Notes under the pieces: model-generated
Told to the model about the DNA's origin: nothing
Seen by the model: the letters and a program-made list of their open reading frames with translations, nothing else
Databases searched by the model: none
Assembly: GCA_049472395.1 (NCBI GenBank)
Contig: JBLIRR010000003.1
Coordinates: 124,001-188,000, forward strand
Source: JBLIRR01 sp049472395
GTDB taxonomy: Bacteria > SZUA-182 > DTGQ01 > JBLIRR01
Reading direction: 5' to 3'
Length of the DNA stretch: 64,000 nt
Translations under genes and position numbers: made by a program
In this document: piece after piece, positions 16,383 through 25,658 of the stretch
Position numbering within the stretch: position 1 is the first letter of the stretch
Layout of the letters: the number at the start of each line of letters is the position of its first letter

Positions 16383-17755
16383 TTGAAAAACGATCACTTG
16401 CCATCCTTTTAGTTGATGATGAAGAAATTATTCATAAAACCTTATCCCCCTATCTAAGGGATTTGGGGCACAGGGTTGATAACACATTCAATGGAAATAC
16501 TGCTTTAAAATTAGTAAAAGCAATTGATTATGATTTAGTTCTTATTGATATACGAATGCCAGATATTGACGGAATTACACTGCTTACTGAAATAAGTAAA
16601 ATTCGGCCTGAAATCTCATCTGTTATCATGACAGGCCATGGGAATATGGAACTTGCAATACAAGCCTTGCGATTAGGAGCAGTAGATTTCTTGACAAAAC
16701 CTGTTAAGCTGCTTGATCTTGATGCAATCATTGAAAAAGCAGTGCACATTCGTCACCTTCGAATCGGTCAGCGCTATTTAAAGAAAACTTTTAATGGAAT
16801 GCCAGCATCGGACCACACCCGGTCTCCCCATAAATGCATTTTTGGCAGGAGTAAGGCAATGAGCGAGGTGAAACGATTGATGAAACTTGCTGTAGAAGCA
16901 CGATGTGATACAATACTTATTTCCGGTGAAACAGGCACGGGCAAGGAGGTCATTGCCAGGGAAATCCATTTTATGGCAAGTAGCCACACAAAACCCTTCA
17001 TTCCTGTTAACTGTCCCGCGCTTCCTGACACCCTGGTTGAAAGCGAGCTTTTTGGCCATGTGAAAGGTGCATTCACCGGTGCGACCTCGGATAAGGTTGG
17101 TTTCTTCGAATTGGCGGACGGAGGGACCCTTTTTCTTGATGAAGTTGCAGATCTTTCTCCTGCTGCGCAGGCAAAACTTCTCCGTGTTATTGAGACGAGA
17201 AAACTTCGGAGAGTGGGCGGGTCAAAAGAAATCGGCATTAATGTAAGAATTATTGCTGCGACTAATGCTCCGTTGATAGAACTCGTAGAATCGAATAAAT
17301 TTCGAAATGATCTCTTCTTCCGGCTCAATCAATTTAATATCAAATTATTGCCCTTAAGAGAACGAAGGGCTGATATTATCCCTCTTGCAAAGAATTTTCT
17401 TTCCTCTTTTCTTATCGGACGCGGACTCTCTGTGAATAATTTTGCAGAAGAGACGAAAGAAAAACTTCTTACGTATGATTTTCCCGGGAATGTGCGGGAA
17501 CTTCGAAATCTCATTGAGCATGCTGCTATTCTTTGCAAATCAGGCGAGATACAAGTACATCACCTCAAATTGCCTGAATACAATATTTCTAAAATAAAAC
17601 CTAATTATCAGATTAATGAAAGTGACCATACCGATGAACGCGAAAAAATTCTCTTGGCGCTTGAAGAAGCAAAATGGAATAGACGGCTCACCGCAAAGAA
17701 TCTTGGAATACCCTATTCATCTCTCAGATATAAAATTCAAAAATACAGAATTTAG
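16379..17755 (+). CDS. Sigma-54-dependent response regulator (NtrC family)
   Basis: This 458-aa protein has three domains. The receiver (6-120) has the phospho-acceptor Asp in LVLIDIRMPDIDG and LTKPVK. The AAA+ domain (about 145-380) has Walker A GETGTGKE, the sigma-54 contact loop GAFTGA and the Walker B-like FLDEVADLSP. The C-terminal Fis-type helix-turn-helix ends NLGIPYSSLRYKIQKYRI. With GAFTGA intact it should activate RNA polymerase holding sigma-54. The only consensus sigma-54 promoter I find in the window is at 36176-36190, ahead of the pseudopilin region, not before the cassettes. Direct target genes therefore remain open. Confidence 0.93.
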   Translation: MIEKRSLAILLVDDEEIIHKTLSPYLRDLGHRVDNTFNGNTALKLVKAIDYDLVLIDIRMPDIDGITLLTEISKIRPEISSVIMTGHGNMELAIQALRLGAVDFLTKPVKLLDLDAIIEKAVHIRHLRIGQRYLKKTFNGMPASDHTRSPHKCIFGRSKAMSEVKRLMKLAVEARCDTILISGETGTGKEVIAREIHFMASSHTKPFIPVNCPALPDTLVESELFGHVKGAFTGATSDKVGFFELADGGTLFLDEVADLSPAAQAKLLRVIETRKLRRVGGSKEIGINVRIIAATNAPLIELVESNKFRNDLFFRLNQFNIKLLPLRERRADIIPLAKNFLSSFLIGRGLSVNNFAEETKEKLLTYDFPGNVRELRNLIEHAAILCKSGEIQVHHLKLPEYNISKIKPNYQINESDHTDEREKILLALEEAKWNRRLTAKNLGIPYSSLRYKIQKYRI

Positions 17756-17809
17756 ATATTTGATAGAAATATTCACCTGAGATCTAGAATTAAAATTGAA
17801 AATAAAAAA

Positions 17810-17836
17810 GGACAGCAGGCTTAAAACCTGCTGTCC
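17810..17836. terminator. Bidirectional terminator between response regulator and inverted cassette 4
   Basis: GGACAGCAGG and CCTGCTGTCC form a perfect 10-bp stem with A-rich sequence before and T-rich sequence after it. It can serve both convergent genes and shares the CAGCAGG core of the cassette 1 and 2 terminators. Confidence 0.85.
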
Positions 17837-17878
17837 TTAATTTATAGTCAGCTTATTGTTACGTAAGCTAAACTTTTT

Positions 17879-20203
17879 TTATTGTGCCCACCATGTGGTT
17901 ACGATGACCTCTTGTGGAATCACAATATATCCGCCACTTGTATCATATGCAACGATTTCAACCATGTATGTTCCTGGGAATTCAGTCTGGAATGACCATA
18001 CTGGTACACCATTTACATAACCGATTGATCCGATATTGCATGAATAATAAAGAGGCTCACCATCAGGATCAACAATATCTACGAAGTGAAGCATAAGCTC
18101 TTCGCCTTGTCTTCCGATCATTGGATGATCCCAATCACCGAGCATTACAGGTGGATGATTAAGCCATGTTGACGGATTCACACAATAGATCGTGAATGCA
18201 GCATACGCCTCAGCACCCTTCGGATCTCTCGCTGTTACGATCATTTCATAGGCGCCCTCAAACTGCGGGTCAAACTGTACAAGACCAGATTTTTGATTAA
18301 TGAGGGTTTCTGTAAATGGACCATACATATAAGACGGATACCCATCTAAATATGCAGTCCAGATGAGATCTTCAATATCACTTGCAAACTGCACTGCTGA
18401 GCTAAAAGTGAATGAATCAGCATCTGTGGCATTGATTTGATATTCCTGTAATCCCATATTCACATAGAAGATTTGGTCATCAACATCTTCAATTACAGGT
18501 GGATGATTCGTCACTGGATAATTTACCGTTTCAATCATTAATGATTCAATATCCTCTGACAATCCATCACTACATACCACTGTCACAACCATATTCTCGA
18601 TGGTCTGCTGCGGTGGAATTGCAAGTACTGCAACGGTCGGCCAATAATCATACCCACCATAATACAATGCCATGGCAACTGTCTGGATTTCCTGAGCAGC
18701 CAAATAGGGCTCGCCGGACAAAATGCTGCGGAGACCGCTACGTTTTGCATAAAGTGGATAATAAGGGATCGGCTCAGTGGTTGGCACAGGCTGAATTAGA
18801 TTTGCGCCAGTACCAAGCTCATGAGCGCCACCAATGCTTGCCATAAAACTTAACATATTGATGCCACCATCACTTGCAACAGGACCTTGTGCCATTACCG
18901 GATCAGTAAGCATAGGTACATCAAGAGGATATACAAGCCGTGCGTCAACTGTAATATCAGCACCGCCAGCGCCTAAACCGATTGTAATATCGCCGCCACC
19001 TGCTTGGATAGCTGCACGTCTTACATCCTTCATGGTCAAGTCTGTCAATGTTGTTTCATATGCAGCAACTGCTGCAGCATAATCTGCTGCGGTAATGGCA
19101 GTATCTACCCCTGCAATAGCAGGCATAGCTGTTGCTTGCCAGAAAGCAAAGTTCATTGCAGCAAGGCTTTCACCGGCTAATTGGGCAGCAACTCCCGTAT
19201 TCCCTACTTCGGTTTGTCCTACATGACCATGATGTGCCTGTTCAGTATGGACATGTGGTAAAATACCATCAGCTACATCATCAGATGCAAAAATGTATCG
19301 TCTGTAGCCAACCGGATCAAAGATCTGCGGGAAGCAATGATTAATATGGAACAGATAGGGAGGACATGCATTGCGTGCATTTCCTGCTACGGTCAATAAT
19401 TTGATATCATCGCATCTGAACTCATTTCCGCGAAGAACGATTCCGGTTACGGTCTCAAACGTTCCGCCAACATTAGCCAACACTTGAGCCAAGTCCACTC
19501 TGATTAAATGCCAGCTTCCATCCTCTGCCTCACGACCGATTTTTACCTCGATCTTAGTCGGATTTGCAGCAGCATTAAACGCAACAAGCCCTTGATTAAT
19601 TGCTGCTGTTTCCTCTGGTACTGCAACTGGGCAGTTAGCGCCGCAATCAAGGCCTGCTCTTGGTGTTAAATGAACCTCTACTGTTCCACCATTACATACT
19701 GCTATTACTTCATAGCTATCAAACTGTTCGATGGATACAGGAGCTCTCATTTTTAAACCGAGCACTGAATACTCTGCAGGAATAGTTGCTCCGATAAGAT
19801 AGCTCAGCATATATTTTTGCATATTCGGTACATATAAGTTAGTAGGATAGAATACTTCCAGGACACGACTTCCCTCTTGAAAATCAAGAACGGTTGAATT
19901 TAATCCGGGCCCAATATTCATTCCCCATACCGGATAGCCACCTGGATATCCAGGCTCATGTGCATGCCATCCTTGATTAATCGGACTTTCCCAATATTCA
20001 AAATTATCTATCAATACCATATAATTCGTAGCCACCAATGGTGTATTTATGGTAGCGGGTATATTCACTGCCATGGGCATTGAATCCTGCACTGGTGAAT
20101 ATGATACGGCAGCACTCGCAGACCCAAATGCAAACATTACAGCAATAGTAAACACAATTCCCATTGCTAAATATAACTTTTTATTACTAATTATTTTGTT
20201 CAT
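17879..20203 (-). CDS. Large exported protein with cadherin/Ig-like C terminus, cassette 4 (inverted)
   Basis: This encodes 774 aa, the same length as copies 1 and 2. I start at ATG 20201-20203 (MNKIISNKKL), matching copy 2. The signal peptide ends GSASAA before VSYSPVQDSMPMAVN, with no Cys, which supports signal peptidase I cleavage for the family. The N-terminal third is nearly identical to copy 1, including a 62-base identical DNA block. The middle differs (His patch PHVHTEQAHHGHVGQ), then a 41-base identical block recurs. This mosaic pattern suggests gene conversion with copy 1. The protein ends TTWWAQ. It follows the small protein gene with an 80-base gap. Confidence 0.82.
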   Translation of the reverse strand: MNKIISNKKLYLAMGIVFTIAVMFAFGSASAAVSYSPVQDSMPMAVNIPATINTPLVATNYMVLIDNFEYWESPINQGWHAHEPGYPGGYPVWGMNIGPGLNSTVLDFQEGSRVLEVFYPTNLYVPNMQKYMLSYLIGATIPAEYSVLGLKMRAPVSIEQFDSYEVIAVCNGGTVEVHLTPRAGLDCGANCPVAVPEETAAINQGLVAFNAAANPTKIEVKIGREAEDGSWHLIRVDLAQVLANVGGTFETVTGIVLRGNEFRCDDIKLLTVAGNARNACPPYLFHINHCFPQIFDPVGYRRYIFASDDVADGILPHVHTEQAHHGHVGQTEVGNTGVAAQLAGESLAAMNFAFWQATAMPAIAGVDTAITAADYAAAVAAYETTLTDLTMKDVRRAAIQAGGGDITIGLGAGGADITVDARLVYPLDVPMLTDPVMAQGPVASDGGINMLSFMASIGGAHELGTGANLIQPVPTTEPIPYYPLYAKRSGLRSILSGEPYLAAQEIQTVAMALYYGGYDYWPTVAVLAIPPQQTIENMVVTVVCSDGLSEDIESLMIETVNYPVTNHPPVIEDVDDQIFYVNMGLQEYQINATDADSFTFSSAVQFASDIEDLIWTAYLDGYPSYMYGPFTETLINQKSGLVQFDPQFEGAYEMIVTARDPKGAEAYAAFTIYCVNPSTWLNHPPVMLGDWDHPMIGRQGEELMLHFVDIVDPDGEPLYYSCNIGSIGYVNGVPVWSFQTEFPGTYMVEIVAYDTSGGYIVIPQEVIVTTWWAQ

Positions 20204-20283
20204 ATTTTCACACCCCACTTTTATTGATTTTCTCAAACTTAATTAATAACCTATCAAATAACATACTTCCTACTTTTCGGCTC

Positions 20284-20673
20284 CTATAAATTCAAGCCTA
20301 ACCACAGGGAATAAATATCAGGCGCGCCATAGGTAAAGGTCGGGTATACAGGTGGTGCATAGGGAGCCAGAACGTCTAAGGTTGAATAAGGAAACGCTGT
20401 TGCATAAGGATTACTTAAATACCCAAATACGGGAATGCCGGCTAAGGTATATGCATCTGCGACTGCAGGAGCTAAAAATGGATTAAATGTATTAAATCCC
20501 AACAGGTACCCATCTATAGTATTGAAATACGAATATGATGGAAAAGCCAATGGGCTTGTATAATAGTAAGATGCCGGCAGAAATTGGGCATTTGCCATCG
20601 TTCCTAAAGACAAACAAAGCGCCAATGCTATTACGGCAGCCAAACAAACATTCAAAAACCTTGATTTAACCAT
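20284..20673 (-). CDS. Small exported Tyr/Pro-rich protein, cassette 4 (inverted)
   Basis: This 129-aa protein has a signal peptide ending TMANA before QFLPASYYYTSPLAFP. The mature part is close to copies 1 and 2 (GYLLGFNTFNPFLAPAVADAYTLAGIP) and ends LWLGLNL. The start codon lies in plus-strand bases 20671-20673. The surrounding 26 bases (20663-20688) are identical to 2515-2540 in the cassette 1 leader, where they are in antisense orientation relative to that transcript. Immediate upstream sequence reads GGAGTAATGAGTT, a weak ribosome site. Family unknown. Confidence 0.8.
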   Translation of the reverse strand: MVKSRFLNVCLAAVIALALCLSLGTMANAQFLPASYYYTSPLAFPSYSYFNTIDGYLLGFNTFNPFLAPAVADAYTLAGIPVFGYLSNPYATAFPYSTLDVLAPYAPPVYPTFTYGAPDIYSLWLGLNL

Positions 20674-21314
20674 AACTCATTACTCCATTCATTAACATTA
20701 AATTCTTAAATTATTATTTTCTTACTCTACTTCATCTTTAATACTCATGAACCATACTTTACTTTCTTTGTACCAACATCACCTCCTCTTGCTCTAGTCT
20801 TCCGAAAAACTCTCGGAAAATTAATTTATATCACCCACAAAACTTACAGGCTTGTTACATTACCACCTCCTCTCAGATTTTTCTCTTCGTGCGTTTATCT
20901 CCTTTATTTCTTAAATTCATTAGATAATCTTTAATTTACTTTACATCACCTTTAAACAATGCAAAACTTATTCCATATCTCTAACCTTTTCTTTATCTTT
21001 GTAAGACGGTATGATCACGCATATGGTTATCTTTTTTACTTCTTATGATTTTTATGCGCGCCTCCTTTTTTTTATTTATATGCTTTTTTTTAAAATATAA
21101 CATATTTTTTTTTATTATGCCAATAGCAGGGCATATTTATTATACTCAATTATGGACGCTCTTTTCTATTTTTTATTAAGACGCGTGATTATATTAATTC
21201 CTTACTATTTTTTTTTTATATTTATTAAAAATAAATTTTTCTTTCTTACTTAATTTATATGACTAGACGATTTATATTGAATTCACTTATGCAAAACAGA
21301 ATTTTTTATTATTT
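20674..21314 (-). promoter_or_regulatory. Long AT-rich leader of cassette 4 with two strong unattached SDs
   Basis: No gene is supported on either strand. On the minus strand, GAGAGGAGGTGGT (20862-20874) is followed five bases later by ATGTAA, a start-stop. AAGAGGAGGTG (20780-20790) is followed by TTG and a five-codon frame. A small hairpin (CCGAGAGTTTTTCGG) lies between them. The region is otherwise low-complexity A/T, and no consensus sigma-54 or sigma-70 promoter stands out. Confidence 0.45.
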
Positions 21315-21953
21315 TTACTCTGATTTGATTCTCGCGATGACGGTCTTTCCACCATACACCTTTTGACCCGAATGTACCTGAATTGCAAATTTTTTTGGGA
21401 ACCACATATCAACTCGAGAGCCAAATCGAATGAGGCCAAAACGGCCTCCCTGACATACTTCATCTTTTTCTTTTACGAAGCATACAATTCTGCGCGCGAT
21501 CAACCCGGCAATTTGCCGTACTTTCACGATAAAATCCCCACATTCAATTTCTATTGTATTTTGCTCATTCAATATAGATGCCTTTTCTCGAAATGCAGGT
21601 AAAAATTTCCCCGAATTATAGGTTCTTGTCTTTACACTGCCTGAAAATGGTATTCGATTTATATGACAATTAAACACGGACATAAATATACTTATCAGTG
21701 TACAGGGCGTACCATCCGAGCTGACCTGTGAGATAGTATCTATTTTTATTATTCGACCATCCGCAGGAGATAAGAGCACATTTTCATCTTTTACAATATC
21801 CCTCTCAGGATCTCTAAAAAAGAAAATAATAAATCCTGACAAGAGGAAAAGCAAAATTCCACATATGATCCATCCAATCGATAGACATATCACAGACAGA
21901 CCTATACAGGGCAGAATAAATGGCCACCCCTGCTTGGCAATTGGAAGTGACAT
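21315..21953 (-). CDS. psd: Phosphatidylserine decarboxylase, short (archaeal-type) form
   Basis: This 212-aa enzyme makes phosphatidylethanolamine at the inner membrane. Two hydrophobic segments near residues 12-45 anchor it. FFFRDPER, LLSPADGRI and FMSVFNCHINRIPFSG are the family's signature stretches. IRFGSRVD contains the Gly-Ser bond where self-cleavage creates the pyruvoyl cofactor. Its length fits the short PSD class. It starts 6 bases after the ilvC stop, so it is the last gene of the ilv operon although it serves lipid synthesis. No pssA follows here. Confidence 0.92.
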   Translation of the reverse strand: MSLPIAKQGWPFILPCIGLSVICLSIGWIICGILLFLLSGFIIFFFRDPERDIVKDENVLLSPADGRIIKIDTISQVSSDGTPCTLISIFMSVFNCHINRIPFSGSVKTRTYNSGKFLPAFREKASILNEQNTIEIECGDFIVKVRQIAGLIARRIVCFVKEKDEVCQGGRFGLIRFGSRVDMWFPKKFAIQVHSGQKVYGGKTVIARIKSE

Positions 21954-21959
21954 GAAGAG

Positions 21960-22952
21960 TTACTCCTTTAGCCAGCACATCATGCTGCGAAGTTTCTCTC
22001 CCACTTTCTCAATGAGATGTTCAGCCTGTTTTTTTCGCAAAGCATTATATACGGGCCGATGTGCTTGATTCTCTAAAATCCATTCGCGAGCAAAACTGCC
22101 TGATTGCACTTCACCAAGTATTTCCTTCATCCGCTCGCGCGTGTTTTTATCAATCACACGAGTGCCCCGGGTAAGATCACCATATTCAGCAGTATCACTA
22201 ATAGAATATCGCATACCGCTTATCCCCTTCTCATTGATAAGATCAACGATCAATTTAACTTCATGAAGGCACTCAAAATAAGCAATTTCTGGCTGATACC
22301 CCGCCTCTACCAATGTTTCAAAACCTGCGCGTATCAATTCCGTCAAGCCACCGCACAACACCACTTGTTCCCCAAAAAGATCAGTCTCTGTCTCTTCTTT
22401 AAATGTTGTTTCGAGCACTCCTGCCCGTGTGGCGCCAATCCCTTTCGCATGAGCCAAGGCTAAATCTTTTGTTTTTCCACTATGATTCTGAAATACCGCG
22501 ATTAAGGAAGGCACACCCTTACCCTCTAAATATACCCTGCGCACTAAATGTCCCGGGCCTTTAGGTGCCACCATATACACATCCACATCTTCCGGGGGCA
22601 CAATCTGGTTATAATGAATACTAAATCCGTGAGAAAAAACCAGGGCATTGCCTGGCTTTAAAAACTGCGCAATTTCTTTTTTATAAATTTCTGATTGATA
22701 TTGGTCAGGCACTAAAATCTGGATGATATCTGCTTTCTCCGCAGCCTCTTTTGTCGAAACAATTGTCATCCCATCAGATTCGGCCTGTTTCCAGTTCCTG
22801 CAGCCAGGCACATCACTCACTATTACATTAAGGCCACTGTCCTTTAAATTTTGAGATTGCGCATGCCCTTGACTGCCATATCCAATGATAGCTATGGTTT
22901 TATCCTTTAATATTCTCAAATCTGCATCCTGATCATAATACATTTTAGCCAT
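21960..22952 (-). CDS. ilvC: Ketol-acid reductoisomerase
   Basis: This 330-aa class I KARI catalyses the second common step of valine, leucine and isoleucine synthesis, using NADPH. The N-terminal Rossmann motif is [27 protein letters not shown], the metal-binding E residues in [13 protein letters not shown] and [14 protein letters not shown] follow in the usual order. I prefer ATG 22950-22952 ([12 protein letters not shown]), which matches the family start, over the TTG two codons upstream. GGGAGGG lies at a workable distance. It sits directly behind two AHAS small-subunit genes. Confidence 0.95.
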   Translation of the reverse strand: MAKMYYDQDADLRILKDKTIAIIGYGSQGHAQSQNLKDSGLNVIVSDVPGCRNWKQAESDGMTIVSTKEAAEKADIIQILVPDQYQSEIYKKEIAQFLKPGNALVFSHGFSIHYNQIVPPEDVDVYMVAPKGPGHLVRRVYLEGKGVPSLIAVFQNHSGKTKDLALAHAKGIGATRAGVLETTFKEETETDLFGEQVVLCGGLTELIRAGFETLVEAGYQPEIAYFECLHEVKLIVDLINEKGISGMRYSISDTAEYGDLTRGTRVIDKNTRERMKEILGEVQSGSFAREWILENQAHRPVYNALRKKQAEHLIEKVGEKLRSMMCWLKE

Positions 22953-22974
22953 TTTCAATTTTTCCCTCCCTTAT

Positions 22975-23457
22975 TTATTTTTGGCCCCTTGTCATTGCAA
23001 CCTTTCCCGTTCTGGCAATTTCTTTTATGCCTATTGGCTTTAAAAGGCTAAGCACTGCGCTTAATTTTTCCTGCGTGCCTGTCACTTCCAAAGTCATGGT
23101 TTTGGTTGACACATCTATTATTTTCCCTCTGAATATATCGCAAATTCTAAGTATCTCCGCCCTATCAGCTTGTTCGGCGTTGACTTTGACCAAAAGCATC
23201 TCTCTTTCGACAAATATTTTTTCTGTCAGATCAGTGACTTTAATCACATCTATCAAACGCCGCAATTGCTTCGTTACTTGCTCAATTATTTGGTCATTGC
23301 CATGGGTTACTATGGTCATCCTGGAAATGCTCGGGTCCGTCGTCTCACCCACAGAGAGACTGTCAATATTAAAACCCCGTGCACTAAATAAACTGGCAAT
23401 ACTTGCCAACACACCAAACTTGTTCTCTACTAACACAGTTATTGTATGATGATCCAC
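22975..23457 (-). CDS. ilvH: Acetolactate synthase small (regulatory) subunit, copy 2
   Basis: This 160-aa protein has an N-terminal ACT domain ([20 protein letters not shown], then [20 protein letters not shown]) and the C-terminal half found in IlvH/IlvN. The family binds valine and tunes feedback inhibition of AHAS. It differs clearly from the neighbouring copy at 23476 (for example ENKFGVL against RNHAGVL), so it is not a recent duplicate. It lies 18 bases behind that copy and 16-22 bases before ilvC, in one operon. Which large subunit it partners cannot be told. Confidence 0.93.
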   Translation of the reverse strand: MDHHTITVLVENKFGVLASIASLFSARGFNIDSLSVGETTDPSISRMTIVTHGNDQIIEQVTKQLRRLIDVIKVTDLTEKIFVEREMLLVKVNAEQADRAEILRICDIFRGKIIDVSTKTMTLEVTGTQEKLSAVLSLLKPIGIKEIARTGKVAMTRGQK

Positions 23458-23475
23458 AGATATTCTCCCTATTAT

Positions 23476-23964
23476 TTATGTATTATCTAGGCTCTTTATG
23501 CCAAGAGCAATGATACCGGTTCTCGCCATTTCATTAATTCCGTAAGGCATAAATAAATTAACAATATTGTTAATAATCCTCTCTTCCCCTGACAGTTCAA
23601 CCGTTATCGTCTCTTCCGACATATCTACTATATGAGCTTTAAAAACCTGGGCTATCTCAATCACTTCTCTTCTGGTTTTTGGTGTTGTCATAACCGTTAT
23701 TAATGCCAATTCCCTTCGTATGGATTTATCAAATTTTAAATCTGTCACTTTAATCACATCTATTAGCTTCCTCAGCTGCTTTGTTACTTGCTCGAGCACC
23801 CACTCATCCCCTGACACGACAATAGTGATACGTGCAATATTAGGATCTTCTGTTTCGCCGGCCACTAAGCTTTCTATATTATAAGATCTTCGCGTAAATA
23901 AACCAGCCACATGAGATAATACACCCGCATGATTTCGCACCAGAACAGAAAGTAGATGTCTCAT
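23476..23964 (-). CDS. ilvH: Acetolactate synthase small (regulatory) subunit, copy 1
   Basis: This 162-aa protein starts MRHLLSVLVRNHAGVLSHVAGLF with YNIESLVAGETEDPNIARIT, the standard ACT domain, then the typical C-terminal domain (SGEERIINNIVNLFMPYGINEMARTG). Its start overlaps the stop of the upstream large subunit by 4 bases, which suggests translational coupling and a dedicated pair. Like its neighbour it should give valine-dependent regulation of AHAS. Confidence 0.93.
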   Translation of the reverse strand: MRHLLSVLVRNHAGVLSHVAGLFTRRSYNIESLVAGETEDPNIARITIVVSGDEWVLEQVTKQLRKLIDVIKVTDLKFDKSIRRELALITVMTTPKTRREVIEIAQVFKAHIVDMSEETITVELSGEERIINNIVNLFMPYGINEMARTGIIALGIKSLDNT

Positions 23965-25640
23965 TCCCTTCCCTCCTCATCTAACATATTATTGATTGCT
24001 CCCCCAGGAGGAACCATGGGGAATACATTTTCAAACGGTGATACATGAAAATCCAAAACAACCGGTTTATCCAGTTTTATTGCCTGTTCCACGGCCGGTC
24101 GTACCTCCTCCTCTTGCGTTATAAGGATACCCTCCGCGCCATAACCTTCAGCAATTTTGACAAAATTTGGCGTTGGCCCAATATTGGTATGGGAGTAGCG
24201 AGCCTTAAAGAACATCTGCTGCCATTGTCTCACCATCCCTAAATAGCCATTGTTTAAAATAGCTATTTTCACATTAATACCCTCGTGGACTGCTGTTGCC
24301 AGCTCCTGAATTGTCATCTGAAAACTACCGTCACCGGCTATATCAAATACAACCTTATCAGGACGGCCCACTTTTGCCCCTATCGAGGCGGGGAATCCGA
24401 AGCCCATCGTCCCAAGTCCTCCGGATGAAATAAACGTCCTTGGCTTTGAACATTTATAATATTGCGCTGCCCACATCTGATTTTGGCCAACTTCCGTGGT
24501 AATGATTGCATCCCCCCCTGTTGCCTCATATATTTGTTCTATGACATATTGAGGTTTTATTTGTCCCGGATCCCTCTTATAGGAAAGCGGATATGTGCTC
24601 TTAAGTTCCTCTATCCTTGCTACCCATCTGGCATGATCATTTTTTACAATTCTCGGATTGAGCAGCGCGAGCACATCTTTGGCGTCCCCCACAATTGGTA
24701 TGTCCACTTTTACTATCTTGCCAATTTCGGCAGTGTCAATATCTATGTGAATAATCATAGCCTTAGGGGCGAATTCCTCAACTTTCCCAGTCACACGATC
24801 ATCAAAACGGGCGCCGATCGCGATTATCAAATCAGCCTCCCCGATGGCATAATTGGCATACTTTGTCCCATGCATACCCAGCATGCCAAGAGAGAGTTTA
24901 TCTGTTTCAGGAAACGCTCCCTTTCCCATGAGGGTGGTGGTTATGGGAATATGAGCGTTTTCCGCCAATTGCCGAAGAAGATCATGCGCGCCTGATATAA
25001 TAACACCTCCACCGACGTAACAAATAGGGCGTTTTGCCTTATTTATGGCTTTCGCTGCAAGCTCTACCTGTTTATGATTCACTCTAATGTGAGGCTGATA
25101 GCTTGAAAGAGATAAATTCTGTCGCTCCCATTGTCTCGATTCATTCACCTGGATATCTTTCGGCAAATCGATAAGAACCGGGCCTGGTCTGCCGGTTGTG
25201 GCGATATAAAATGCCTCATCAATGATATTTTTCAGATTATCAACATCCTTGACGAGATAATTGTATTTGGTAATAGGTATACTAATGCCATAAATATCAG
25301 CTTCTTGAAAGCTATCTATGCCTATCATGGGGGTGGGCACCTGTCCTGTAAATGCAATCAAAGGAACAGAATCCATAAATGCATTCGCCAGGCCCGTCAC
25401 CAAATTAGTTGCTCCAGGCCCTGATGTCGCCATACACACACCTACTTTGCCTGTTACTCTGGAATACGCGTCAGCAGCATGAATGGCCCCCTGCTCATGT
25501 CGCGTGAGTATATGCCGTATTTTAGAATCAAAAAGAGCATCATAGACAGGTAGCATTGCTCCCCCAGGGAAGCCAAAGATAGTGTCCACTTCATGCTCTA
25601 AAAGGCTATCGATTAATATGTGCGCTCCTTTTTTTTTCAC
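23961..25640 (-). CDS. ilvB: Acetolactate synthase large subunit, copy 2
   Basis: This 559-aa ThDP-dependent enzyme condenses pyruvate with pyruvate or 2-oxobutyrate, the first step of branched-chain amino acid synthesis. It has GFPGGAMLPVYDAL, the catalytic Glu in [17 protein letters not shown], the FAD-site [11 protein letters not shown], and the ThDP-Mg motif GDGSFQM with downstream [12 protein letters not shown]. The N terminus is MKKKGAHILIDSLLEHE. It begins 18 bases after the first ilvB. The two differ throughout, so each may have its own kinetics or feedback. Confidence 0.94.
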   Translation of the reverse strand: MKKKGAHILIDSLLEHEVDTIFGFPGGAMLPVYDALFDSKIRHILTRHEQGAIHAADAYSRVTGKVGVCMATSGPGATNLVTGLANAFMDSVPLIAFTGQVPTPMIGIDSFQEADIYGISIPITKYNYLVKDVDNLKNIIDEAFYIATTGRPGPVLIDLPKDIQVNESRQWERQNLSLSSYQPHIRVNHKQVELAAKAINKAKRPICYVGGGVIISGAHDLLRQLAENAHIPITTTLMGKGAFPETDKLSLGMLGMHGTKYANYAIGEADLIIAIGARFDDRVTGKVEEFAPKAMIIHIDIDTAEIGKIVKVDIPIVGDAKDVLALLNPRIVKNDHARWVARIEELKSTYPLSYKRDPGQIKPQYVIEQIYEATGGDAIITTEVGQNQMWAAQYYKCSKPRTFISSGGLGTMGFGFPASIGAKVGRPDKVVFDIAGDGSFQMTIQELATAVHEGINVKIAILNNGYLGMVRQWQQMFFKARYSHTNIGPTPNFVKIAEGYGAEGILITQEEEVRPAVEQAIKLDKPVVLDFHVSPFENVFPMVPPGGAINNMLDEEGRE

Positions 25641-25658
25641 TGCTCTACTTCCTTTCCT

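Noticed and set aside
16774..17328. 184-codon open frame on the minus strand
   Set aside because: It is antisense to the AAA+ domain of the response regulator, with no ribosome site or recognisable domain.
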